NCBI RefSeq assembly: GCF_020923435.1
Contig: NZ_CP087263.1
Coordinates: 496,001-560,000 of the forward strand
Length of the DNA: 64,000 nt
Source: Brevibacillus humidisoli
Lineage (GTDB): Bacteria; Bacillota; Bacilli; Brevibacillales; Brevibacillaceae
Reading direction: 5' to 3'
This document shows positions 54,501 through 61,101 of the stretch, in pieces; the stretch's first letter is position 1, and each line of letters opens with the position of its first letter. The notes beneath the pieces are model-generated. The model searched no databases, was not told the DNA's origin, and was given only the letters and a program-made list of their open reading frames with translations. The position numbers and the translations under genes were made by a program.

Positions 54501-56058
54501 CGGGTACCTGAACCGCCCGGAATTGACCAAGGACCGGTTTATCGAAGATCCGTTCCGAGCCGGCACAGGTGAGCGGCTCTACCGGACCGGTGACCTGGCC
54601 CGTTATCTGCCGGACGGCACCATCGATTATCTGGGACGCATCGATTTCCAAGTAAAAATACGCGGCTACCGAATCGAATTGGGCGAGATTGAAGCAGTTC
54701 TGCGCTTGCATCCAGCCGTTGAGGAGTGCGTCGTGTCGGTCAGAGAAGTACAGCCTGGCGACAAGCGTCTCATCGCCTACGTGGTCGCAGCTTCTCCCAT
54801 CAACTCAGCGTATGAGGCACTGCGGGAGTACCTGCGGCAAAAGGTACCGACGTACATGATGCCAACTGACTTTGTCTTCGTGGATGGACTGCCGCTCACG
54901 TCGAACGGAAAAGTGGATCGCGATGCGCTCCCCACTCCTAATCGAACCAGAGCGCAGCGGCAGAAAGAGTACATCGCTCCGCGAGATGAATGGGAAGCGA
55001 AGCTAGTTGCCCTCTGGGAAGAACTGCTGCTCGTCCACCCGATCAGCGTCAAGGACGACTTTTTCCAACTGGGCGGTCACTCCCTGCTTGCGGTACGGAT
55101 GTTTGCCCGGATCAAGGAACAGTTCCAGCAGAGTTTGCCGCTGTCTACGCTGTTTCATGAACCGACGATCGCCCATTTGGCTGCCGTACTGCGTCAGCGA
55201 AACAAGCAGCATAGCTCGTCGCTGATCCCGATTCAAGCTCGCGGATCCAATCAGCCTCTGTTCTTTGTCCACCCGATTGGCGGCAGTGTCTTCTGCTATC
55301 AGCGACTGTCGGCACTGCTGGGGGCGGATCAGCCGTTTTACGGTCTGCAGGCACAAGGGCTGGCCGATGGTCGGAGACCCCGCCACAGCGTACTGGAGAT
55401 GGCGAGCAGCTATATCGAGCAGCTCCGAGGTGTCCAGCAGAGCGGACCGTATGTGCTGGGTGGTTGGTCGTTCGGCGGGGTGGTCGCCTATGAGATGGCG
55501 CTCCAGCTGCAGGCAGCGGGCGAAGAAGTAGCCGGGCTGTTTTTGATCGACAGTTTTCCCGATGCTTACCGTGATACAGAAGAGATGGATGACCTTACCT
55601 TGCTGGCCATGTTTGCAAAAAATTTGCTCAGCAGTGACAACAATGAGATTCCCGACTGGTTTGAATCCTTGCACCAGCTTCCGCTGGAGCGTGCGCTCCG
55701 GCAGCTGCTGGATACCCTGACGGCCCAGCAGTTGGTGCAAATGTCGTTTACCGAATTCAGCGAGTTGTTTTACGTCTTCCGTGCCAACCTGTTTGCCTAT
55801 CGCAGCTATCTGCCGAAACCGTCCGGCCTGCCGCTTGTCCTGTTTACGGCTAGCGATCGTGCTGCACAGAGCCTTGCTGCGCAGAGAGGTCCGACAAACG
55901 GGTGGGAGAACGTGACAGACGGTGTGATTGAGCTTCATCAGCTTCCCGGCAATCACTTCACCATCCTGGAATCGCCCGGTGTGGAGCGACTGGCAGAGAC
56001 GCTCGCGGCGAAGCTGCGTGAGATCGCTGAGCACTTCTGGTTGTCCAACAAAGGATGA
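45529..56058 (+). CDS. NRPS 2: C-A(Pro)-T-C-A(Val)-T-C-A(Asn)-T-TE
   Basis: This is a 3509-residue trimodular terminating synthetase. All three C domains keep HHxxxDG (181-187, 1251-1257, 2312-2318). Adenylation pockets were read by hand. A3 (core at 660) reads D V Q F I A H V V K, close to the proline code. A4 (core 1728) reads D A F W L G G T F K, valine. A5 (core 2789) reads D L T K V G E V G K, asparagine. Carrier Ser residues are 1059, 2121 and 3185. The C-terminal type I thioesterase (about 3240-3500) has GWSFGG with Ser3314 and His3476 (LPGNHF), and would release a linear or cyclised product. No E or MT domains. GGAGGTG lies six bases before ATG 45529, 33 bases after NRPS 1. Confidence 0.95.
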   Translation: MQEVKSNDPNRVAELSPVKRALLEKMLERQRQQNPAGEQITARPRGERIPLSFAQQRLWFLDQYEPDSPVYNLCYAIRLKGWLRIDILEQCFSEIVKRHEILRTTYAAVEGEAVQVIHPPQPVRIELISLEARSAAEQEREVSRLVKMEAERSFRLTDDRMLRTTLLRLGEREHLLLITIHHIAADGWSLGVFIEETMKLYEAYYHQQPSPLPPMPIQYADFACWQREWANGPEFARQQSYWKQKLSGSLPILQLPTDRPRPPAQTYRGGVERFSLSAELTQALREMGRQTGATLFMSLLAAFKTLLFRYTGQEDILVGSPIANRNRSETEGLIGFFVNTLVLRSQPAGTLTFREYLDQIREVALEAYAHQDVPFEQLVAEMLPKRDVRYPPLFQVMFILQNAPREEMRLPDLHLEHTILDSGTSKFDLTLSCTEQADRLTVAIEYNTDLFEQQTVIRLFRHFETLLASIVRDPMQPLSQLQVMPEEERHRLLVEWNQTASDESGREMCVHHLVEAQVAKTPHAIAAADRTQVLTYAELDRRANQLAHYLLKQDVGPDRLVGVSLQRSVDMVVALLGILKAGGAYVPIDPTYPADRISYMLEDSGVTVLITEAEIFDTLPASKGVHLIRIDADWPTMARESESQPSAEAKPEHLAYVIYTSGSTGKPKGVMMPHRPLSNLLAWQVKSFSAPVAARTAQFASLSFDVSFQEIFSTLSSGGSLLVLDEEDRQDPLKLLTFIAEQEVERLFLPFVALQQLAQAGNMSGIIPPRLRELITAGEQLQLTRQISGWLQKLNNCRLFNHYGPSESHVVTSYLLPSEPEKWPALPPIGRPIDNVRIYLLDAHLQPVPIGVPGELYIGGDALAGGYWNRPELTAERFINHTFDGVGKERLYRTGDVARYLTDGTIEYIGRNDYQVKVRGYRIELGEVEAALRAHPDIRDAVVIVRDDVISDKRLIAYLVAEGSDTPVLEKLRSFLLKRLPEYMLPAVCVWMESLPLTPNGKVDRRALPDPDPAVRDTEREYAAPSTFVETIIAQIWAEVLKVEQIGLYDHFFELGGHSLLATQVILRINERFGIEVPLKSLFEAPTLQAFAEEVTAMLEGLDAEQVPAIKPVAKEGELPLSFAQERVWFFEQYETGTATYNIPGAVRLRGPLDVKALEHSFAEIVKRHASLRTTYVAANGSALQVIAPDCAIPLPIVDLQHVPLQQREDEWRLLARKEASLPFDLSTGPMLRTTLVKLNQEEHVLLITLHHISADGWSVGVLISELTQLYNAFVSGSSSPLPDLPLQYVDYACWQRQWLQGYRLEKQLAYWKRQLDGELPVLQLPTDRPRLAAQTYRGASHRFILSRQLTGALKQLCAQTGTTLYMVLLAAFKTLLHRYSGQDDIVVGSAVANRNRREWEGLIGFFVNTLVMRSFPDSSQTFRAYLEQVRQTSLDAFAHQDVPFERLVAEFSSHRSRSSSALFQVMFVLQNAPAESPSLSGLTLEPLEVDSGTAKFDLTLSMREATDQLHGYLEYNADLFDASTVERMVHHFENLLQGVAANPEQPLGKLPLLTAEEREQLLVGWNKTSTDYPRDASIDRLFAEQAARTPDAVALICGTEQMTYQQLDQRANQLAHYLQKQGLKQGELVGVCLHRSLELIVSLVAILKAGGAFLPLDPAYPRERLAYMLEDARATILLTDHKTAEVLPEHGLSQVMLDRDRDRIAAESTDHTAMQTSADDLAYVMYTSGSTGRPKGVCVPHRGVVRLVKGNHYASFSTEDVFLQFSPVSFDASTFEIWGSLLNGARLVLYPDSKASLAELGSVLRQYQVTTLWLTAGLFHQMVEQRLEDLSSVKQLLAGGDVLSLSHVRKVREALPDTLLINGYGPTEGTTFTCCYPVQDVGELQGSVPIGRPIANTQVYILDRHMQPVPVGVAGELYIGGDGLADGYLNQPELTRERFVSHPFSGNPLERLYKTGDLVRYRADGNIEFLGRIDNQVKIRGFRIELGELEAVLDQHPDVQGSVVRVWQRENGDKRLVAYLAVVRQQKPTTAELRSFLQERIPEYMIPSLFILLDRFPLTANGKVDRQALPAPEEAAIKQERVVAAAGTPVEQALVEIWSEMLGLSPIGINDNFFELGGHSLLAMQVVSRVAAQFNVNLPLKAFFEQPTIAELAALIEERMGTGQLQTAVRLEAAGQELAPLSFAQERVWFFEQMEPGTTMYHVPGAIRLHGKLSVSALELAFQEIVRRHESLRTSFVEVDGQPMQKIHPASSVSVPVLDLRDHPAARRHAEAERIMREEASRPFDLYNGPLIRFYLLRLDETEHLLLCNMHHIISDGWSFGVLFREFGLLYQSYAAANTPSLPALPLQYADYTQWQKEWFQSEDADAQLRYWTRQLGGQLPVLQLPTDRPRPAVQTYRGAAESFTLSAELTEALKQLGQREGATLFMTLLAAFKTLLYRYTGQRDLLVGTPIANRANDQLEQLIGFFVNTLVLRTRLEESLTFREWLGRVKTTALDAFAHQDMPFEKLVEQLNPVRTLSHSPLFQVMFVLQNSPKGEVVLSDVTFRPLQVETTVSKFDLTLFMEESGQGMRGWFEYNTDLFEAATIQRMIGHLQTLLEAIVRQPECSLSHLPLLTDAEQHQLLVEWNDTAAEYPADKAFHQLFEQQVKRTPDAPAAVFGDQQLTYRELNQRANQLAAYLQSMGAGPEKLVGVCMERSLELLVAVLGIFKAGGAYVPIDPAYPAERIAFILSDAAPVLLVTQERLRSRLPQTTTKQISLDAEWSRIQHQPDHSLDLPTSPEQLAYVIYTSGSTGTPKGVMIVQRGLVNYLHWCQKAYPVAAGEGAPVHSSVAFDLTITSMFVPLLAGKKVVFLPEEARVDELGRLLKESGPFSLVKITPAHLEVLNQQLAPGELARCSKSLVIGGEALSPETVSYWRQHAPDTLLFNEYGPTETVVGCIVHQVSAQSEYGETVPIGRPIANTRIYLLDANRQPVPIGVPGEICIGGAGVARGYLNRPELTKDRFIEDPFRAGTGERLYRTGDLARYLPDGTIDYLGRIDFQVKIRGYRIELGEIEAVLRLHPAVEECVVSVREVQPGDKRLIAYVVAASPINSAYEALREYLRQKVPTYMMPTDFVFVDGLPLTSNGKVDRDALPTPNRTRAQRQKEYIAPRDEWEAKLVALWEELLLVHPISVKDDFFQLGGHSLLAVRMFARIKEQFQQSLPLSTLFHEPTIAHLAAVLRQRNKQHSSSLIPIQARGSNQPLFFVHPIGGSVFCYQRLSALLGADQPFYGLQAQGLADGRRPRHSVLEMASSYIEQLRGVQQSGPYVLGGWSFGGVVAYEMALQLQAAGEEVAGLFLIDSFPDAYRDTEEMDDLTLLAMFAKNLLSSDNNEIPDWFESLHQLPLERALRQLLDTLTAQQLVQMSFTEFSELFYVFRANLFAYRSYLPKPSGLPLVLFTASDRAAQSLAAQRGPTNGWENVTDGVIELHQLPGNHFTILESPGVERLAETLAAKLREIAEHFWLSNKG

Positions 56059-56106
56059 ACCGCTTCCGGTACTCATTTGCAAAATCGTCAAGGAGGTAGA
56101 GTACAC

Positions 56107-57630
56107 ATGACCAGGCAAGAAGTAACAGGGCAAGCAACAGATACCGTTGCGCTTACCGGTAGAATTAGCTCGGCGCCAACCAAGCTGCTGCACGATGAAA
56201 TCCTTGAACCCCAGTTCCGCTTTGAATTGGAGCATCTACTTCCTTCCTATATCCTCATCGAAAAAGTGATGCTGCTGGAGTACGTCAGGATGGGGCTGAT
56301 CCCTCAGCGTACCGTCGCAGAGATGGGGGCGATACTGGAGTTGATTACGCCTGAATCGCTCACAGCTGACCCTAAGCAAAACATGTCGGACATCGCTTTT
56401 GCGATCGAACGGTTTGTCGAGAACAGAATCACGGATCTCCCGCCCGTCTGGCATGCCGACCGCAGTCGAAACGACTTTCAGGCATGCGCTCAGTTGATGT
56501 TTGCTCGCCAACAGCTGATCCATCTCGTGAAGGAGTTTTTTATCCTATCGTCAGTTGTGAAGCAATTGGCAGAACGCACGCTCTCCCTGCCGATGCCGGG
56601 TTATACCCACTATCAATCGGCTCAGATCGTGACACCCGGCTTTTACTTTACCGCACTAAATGAACAGCTACTCTCCCTGTTGGAACGGCTGCTCTTCGTC
56701 TACGACGGCATTGACAAATGTCCGTTTGGGGCCGGTGCAATGGCCGGGATGGAACTGCCGTGGGACCGGGAGCACATCGCAGCGCTGCTCGGATTCTCGG
56801 CCAGTCAGGCACACGCGTTGGTATCGGTCGCTTCACGGGAGTGGGTGCTCAGGATTGCCGCCGAATTGTCCAATGGGAGCGTGACGATCAGCCGTTTTGT
56901 GACAGACCTGATCTACTGGGGCAGCAGTGAATGCGGTTTTATCGATCTGCCCGATTCCTTGTCAGGTATCTCTTCGGCCATGCCGCAAAAAAAGAACTTT
57001 CCGGTATTGGAGCGGATCAGGGGCAAGGCAGCCCATCTGACTGCTTACTATATGGATTTTTCACTGGGGCAGCGGAACACCGCCTACACCAACCTGGTGG
57101 AGACATCGAAAGAGAGCGGCAGACATCTGCTCGACATGTTTACCCAGATGAATGCGATCGTCAAACTGCTGCGTGCTGTGCTGGAGCATCTGCAGTTTGA
57201 GGAAGAACGGATGCGCGACGTCTGCCGACGAGGCTACTTTGGCGGTTTTTCATTGGCCAATCTGCTCTCGCTGCACAACCAGATTCCCTATCGCTCGGCA
57301 CAGGTGATAGCCGGCCGCTACATCGTGCAGGCTCTGGAGCAAAAGCTGGACCCGACCGCCGTCAAGTACTCGCTGCTGCAGGAGATTTGCCAGCAGCAGG
57401 GCTTTCCGTTAACCCTGCCTGAAGAGATGTTGTACCGCGTTTTTGATGTCGAGGAGAGCTTGCACATGAAGCAGACAAAAGGCTCGACCAACCCGGAAGC
57501 AGTAGATTCTCTGCTGCAGCAACAGCAGGAATGGGCGGTCGGTCTGCATCAAGCATGGCAAACACGTGAGAGAAGGGTGACCGACAGTTATGCCGAAATC
57601 GATGCCTTGCTACTCAAGGGGAGGAGGTAA
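56107..57630 (+). CDS. Argininosuccinate lyase-like enzyme (2,3-diaminobutyrate pathway)
   Basis: This 507-residue fumarase/aspartase-superfamily lyase has HADRSRNDFQACAQL, MPGYTHYQSAQIV and the signature loop SSAMPQKKNFPVLE from residue 289, which holds the catalytic Ser. One extra residue (Phe) splits the usual KKNP of true argininosuccinate lyases. No other arginine genes are nearby. Followed by a GHMP kinase and a cysteine-synthase-like gene, it matches the lyase of 2,3-diaminobutyrate biosynthesis. There it would eliminate fumarate from an aspartate adduct. ATG 56107 has AAGGAGGT upstream. Confidence 0.85.
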   Translation: MTRQEVTGQATDTVALTGRISSAPTKLLHDEILEPQFRFELEHLLPSYILIEKVMLLEYVRMGLIPQRTVAEMGAILELITPESLTADPKQNMSDIAFAIERFVENRITDLPPVWHADRSRNDFQACAQLMFARQQLIHLVKEFFILSSVVKQLAERTLSLPMPGYTHYQSAQIVTPGFYFTALNEQLLSLLERLLFVYDGIDKCPFGAGAMAGMELPWDREHIAALLGFSASQAHALVSVASREWVLRIAAELSNGSVTISRFVTDLIYWGSSECGFIDLPDSLSGISSAMPQKKNFPVLERIRGKAAHLTAYYMDFSLGQRNTAYTNLVETSKESGRHLLDMFTQMNAIVKLLRAVLEHLQFEEERMRDVCRRGYFGGFSLANLLSLHNQIPYRSAQVIAGRYIVQALEQKLDPTAVKYSLLQEICQQQGFPLTLPEEMLYRVFDVEESLHMKQTKGSTNPEAVDSLLQQQQEWAVGLHQAWQTRERRVTDSYAEIDALLLKGRR

Positions 57631-57639
57631 TGCGTCCCG

Positions 57640-58551
57640 ATGAATTATCCTGCACAAGGCCAATATGCTGGCAGATCGTCACTGGACGTAAAGGCGATGG
57701 GAAAGGGGAGCGCATGCGGTACGTTTGGCGAGTTGCTGCAAGGCGCACTGGAGGAGGAAGACTCTGACTTTCTGGTTACCTTTCCGATTGATCGGCAGGC
57801 CCATGCCACCTTTATTTCTGATCCGGCACGCGATGAGCTCATTGTCGAACCGCCGCAAAAACAGAAGTCGCGCCGGTTGGCTGAGATGATCCTGCGTTTC
57901 TTTTCGCTTCCTCTGGGCGGCGTGCTGCGACTGACCGCTGACATTCCGGTCGGCAAAGGATTGGCCAGCTCATCAGCCGACCTGGTTGCTACTGCACGGG
58001 CGATTGAGGATTGTTTCTCGCTCCAGTTGCCGGTTCCACTGTTGGAAACCTTTATGAGACAGATCGAACCATCTGATGGTGTGATGTACCCTGGTGTGGT
58101 CTCGTTTTTTCACCGCAGGGTACAGCTCCGCGAGTTGATCGGACCGCTGGCTCCCTTGACAGTGGTCAGCATCGACGAAGGTGGCGAGGTGGATACGATT
58201 GAGTTTAACCGCTTGCCCAAGCAATATACGACAGCGGATAGGCAGGAATACCAGCAGCTGCTGGATGCGATGACGACAGCGATCCGTCAAAACGACCTCG
58301 CTACGATCGGCAAAATCTCCACCCGCAGCGCAATTCTCAACCAGAAGCTGCGTCCCAAGCGAACACTGGATCAATTGCTTGCCATCTGCGAAGAGGTGGA
58401 AGGATTAGGGGTCTCTGTCGCACACAGCGGGACTTGCCTGGGGATTTTGCTGTCCCCGCAGCATGTCCGCTACCAGGAACAACTGACAGCGGCCAGCTTG
58501 CATCTTCAGCAATTGGCCGATCAGGTTGTCATCTACCACTCATCGACCTGA
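57640..58551 (+). CDS. GHMP kinase, L-threonine kinase-like
   Basis: This 303-residue GHMP kinase has the ATP loop PVGKGLASSSAD at 103-114, an N-terminal GKGSACGTFGELLQG as in PduX-type threonine kinases, and a C-terminal AHSGTCLGILL glycine-rich loop. It probably phosphorylates threonine so that the hydroxyl becomes a leaving group for the next enzyme. The start ATG 57640 lies 12 bases after GGAGG; ATG 57697 is an alternative. It is 9 bases after the lyase gene and 21 before the PLP enzyme. Confidence 0.82.
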   Translation: MNYPAQGQYAGRSSLDVKAMGKGSACGTFGELLQGALEEEDSDFLVTFPIDRQAHATFISDPARDELIVEPPQKQKSRRLAEMILRFFSLPLGGVLRLTADIPVGKGLASSSADLVATARAIEDCFSLQLPVPLLETFMRQIEPSDGVMYPGVVSFFHRRVQLRELIGPLAPLTVVSIDEGGEVDTIEFNRLPKQYTTADRQEYQQLLDAMTTAIRQNDLATIGKISTRSAILNQKLRPKRTLDQLLAICEEVEGLGVSVAHSGTCLGILLSPQHVRYQEQLTAASLHLQQLADQVVIYHSST

Positions 58552-58572
58552 ATAGAGAAAGGAGCGGCGAAC

Positions 58573-59625
58573 ATGCTTCGATCGACGATGATTGATGCGA
58601 TAGGGCAAACACCATTGGTGAAACTGCGTTTGGACGATAAGGCGGTCGGTTCGGTCTACGCCAAACTGGAAATGATGAATCCGTTTGGGATGAAGGACCG
58701 GGCCGCCAAGCAAATCATACTGGAAGCGAAGCGCAGCGGTGTACTGGCCGACGGGGCGCCGATCATGGAAAGCTCCTCCGGCACCATGGCGATGGGAGTG
58801 GCATTGGTTGGAACCTATCTCGGGCATGAGGTGCATATCGTGACAGACCCGCGGATCGACCGGCTTACCCTGCGGAAGCTGGAATCGCTCGGCTGTCGGA
58901 TCCACATCGTAGAACGGATGAGCAGTCAAGGGTGGCAAAGCGCTCGTCTGGAGCGGCTGCAGGAGCTACTCAAAGAGTATCCTGGAGCATTTTGGCCGCG
59001 ACAGTACGACAACCCCCATAATCCGCTGGCCTATGCCCAACTGGCGGACGAATTGCTGGCGGATCTCGGCAGGGTTGATGTGCTGGTTGCTTCCGTCGGC
59101 AGTGGCGGCTCTTTGTGTGGGACGGCTCGTCATCTGCTGCGAACCAATCCCGAGCTGCGCGTAGTCGCCGTGGATTCCGTAGGAAGCGTGATCTTTGATC
59201 AACCGGACATCCCGGGCCGGCTGCAGAGCGGTCTGGGGAACAGTCTGGTCGCGCCTAATGTAGACCATGCCCTGGTGGACGAAGTTCACTGGCTTAACGA
59301 CCACGAGGCGTTTTCCGCCACGTTGGATTTGGCCAGACATGAAAAAGTGTTTGCCGGAAACAGTTCCGGTTCGGTCTATGCCGTCGCCCGCTGGATCAGT
59401 CGTCACGTGCAGCCGGAGACCAATATCGTCGGGATTTTTCCCGACCGCGGCGACCGCTACGTGTACACCTTTTACGACGAAGCGTACCGGCGGGAGAAAC
59501 AGATCAATATTTCCGAAACGACCAACGAACCGACCAAAGTACCGTATCAGACAGTGGTTTCTTCCTGGTCGTACGCGACGGTAAAAAAGGGGGAAAGACA
59601 TGAACAGGCTGCTGCTCTTCGTTGA
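58573..59625 (+). CDS. PLP-dependent cysteine synthase-like enzyme
   Basis: This 350-residue fold-type II PLP enzyme has Lys41 (PFGMKDRAAK) as the cofactor lysine, the substrate loop ESSSGTMAMG, and the phosphate-binding GSGGSLCGTARH. It resembles SbnA and the beta-replacement enzymes of diamino-acid pathways more than housekeeping CysK. Proposed step: replace the phosphate of phosphothreonine with an amine donor (aspartate, given the lyase). AAAGGAG precedes ATG 58573. It overlaps the ATP-grasp gene by 26 bases. Confidence 0.82.
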   Translation: MLRSTMIDAIGQTPLVKLRLDDKAVGSVYAKLEMMNPFGMKDRAAKQIILEAKRSGVLADGAPIMESSSGTMAMGVALVGTYLGHEVHIVTDPRIDRLTLRKLESLGCRIHIVERMSSQGWQSARLERLQELLKEYPGAFWPRQYDNPHNPLAYAQLADELLADLGRVDVLVASVGSGGSLCGTARHLLRTNPELRVVAVDSVGSVIFDQPDIPGRLQSGLGNSLVAPNVDHALVDEVHWLNDHEAFSATLDLARHEKVFAGNSSGSVYAVARWISRHVQPETNIVGIFPDRGDRYVYTFYDEAYRREKQINISETTNEPTKVPYQTVVSSWSYATVKKGERHEQAAALR

Positions 59626-60874
59626 ATCCAACACGACGGGAACAGGTATGCTGGCGTTGAAGAAGGCGCAAGCATACGGGGTTACCCCCGTGTTTCTGAC
59701 CAACAAACCGGAACGCTATCTGGGGCTTGCGGAGACGGGATGCCAGGTACTGATGTGTGACACCAACTCTCTGGAGGAACTGCGGCAAACGATCGAGACC
59801 AGACTGGCTGTCAACCAGTTGTGCGGGATCATGACAACCAGCGAGTTTTACCTGGTTACGACAGCCAAACTGGCGGAGCTCTACGGTTTGCCCGGCAATC
59901 CGCCGGAGGCGATGGAAATCTGCCGGAACAAGGCAAAAACCAGACAGCGCCTGTCCGAAGAGGGAGTGGAACAGCCGCGCTTTGCAATTGTACAGGATCC
60001 GGCACAGATCCCTGCGGCGATGGCGGCGGTCGGTCTGCCTTGTGTGGTGAAACCAGTCGATGACAGCGGCTCCAATGATGTGAAGCTGTGCCATACGGTT
60101 GAGCAAATCGAGCAGCAGTTGGCCGTTATTCTGGCAGAGAAGCTGAATACACGCGGCCAGCAGCGGGAGCGCGCGATTCTGATCGAGGAGTATCTGGACG
60201 ATCCGGAGTTTAGTGTGGAAATGTTTACATATGCGGGGCAAACGATCAGCATCGGGATTACGCAAAAGCAGATCAGCGGCACTCCTTTTTTTGTCGAGCA
60301 TCAGCACATCTTCCCAGCCCAGCTCTCCACTGAGACCGCTGAGCAGATCAAAGATACGGTGCTGAGGGCCTTGACTGCCGTCGGGATACAGAACGGGGCC
60401 ACCCATACCGAGGTAAAAGTGACCTCAAAAGGCTGCGCGATCATCGAGATCAACGCCAGGCTTGCCGGCGGGATGATCCCTGAGCTGATCCATCAAGCTA
60501 CAGGAATTGACCTGCTGGAGCAGCAGATAAAAGCAGCGATGGGTGAGTGCACCATCCACAAGCAGGAAGTTGCGTCCAAGGAGTATGCCGGGATACACTT
60601 TTTTCTTTCCGAGCAAGAGGGGACGTTTCAGAGAGCAGAAGGCATCGAGCGAGTACGCAACATGCCTGGCATCCACAATGTCACGATTACCGCCAGAGAA
60701 GGCGGGCAGGTACACGTCGCCCAAAACGCCTACCATCGTTTAGGTTATGTGATCGCCTCTGGGACCACCTATACGGAGACGGAAAAGCGTCTAACCGAAG
60801 CAGTCAGACAGATTGCGCTTGTGCTGGAGGAGCGGCAGGAAGCTGTCCCGCTGCTGCAACCCGCACCTGGTTGA
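59600..60874 (+). CDS. ATP-grasp carboxylate-amine ligase
   Basis: This 424-residue ATP-grasp enzyme has a Rossmann-like N-terminal domain (LLLFVESNTTGTGMLALKKA). The ATP-binding core holds GLPCVVKPVDDSGSNDV and ILIEEYLDDPEFSVEMF. The metal-binding strand IIEINARLAGGMIPELI is present, followed by a C-terminal beta domain. It resembles the BacD and carnosine-synthase branch that joins amino acids by an acyl phosphate. Translationally coupled to the PLP enzyme. It may add an amino acid to the NRPS product or build a precursor; the substrate is unknown. Confidence 0.85.
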   Translation: MNRLLLFVESNTTGTGMLALKKAQAYGVTPVFLTNKPERYLGLAETGCQVLMCDTNSLEELRQTIETRLAVNQLCGIMTTSEFYLVTTAKLAELYGLPGNPPEAMEICRNKAKTRQRLSEEGVEQPRFAIVQDPAQIPAAMAAVGLPCVVKPVDDSGSNDVKLCHTVEQIEQQLAVILAEKLNTRGQQRERAILIEEYLDDPEFSVEMFTYAGQTISIGITQKQISGTPFFVEHQHIFPAQLSTETAEQIKDTVLRALTAVGIQNGATHTEVKVTSKGCAIIEINARLAGGMIPELIHQATGIDLLEQQIKAAMGECTIHKQEVASKEYAGIHFFLSEQEGTFQRAEGIERVRNMPGIHNVTITAREGGQVHVAQNAYHRLGYVIASGTTYTETEKRLTEAVRQIALVLEERQEAVPLLQPAPG

Positions 60875-61101
60875 AACAAGCGTTGCGGTTGTCGGGAGCG
60901 AGCGGTTGGATTCGTTGCAACCCGTAGGCCCCGATGCAACCGGTTTGCTGCGATACAACCCCTTTTCTCCGATGCCTGGAAAACACAACTCCGCCATAAA
61001 AAGCCAAGCAAAAAGAGAAAGGATTCCCTTACCATCAGGAGTAACAGGGCAGCAGTACATGGTGCGACTGCCCGACTTTTGCAAAGGGGCGAGGGAATTC
61101 G

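Noticed and set aside
56107-57630. argH of arginine biosynthesis
   Set aside because: The loop has an extra residue (KKNFP), no other arg gene is near, and the neighbours are the kinase and PLP enzyme of a diamino-acid pathway.
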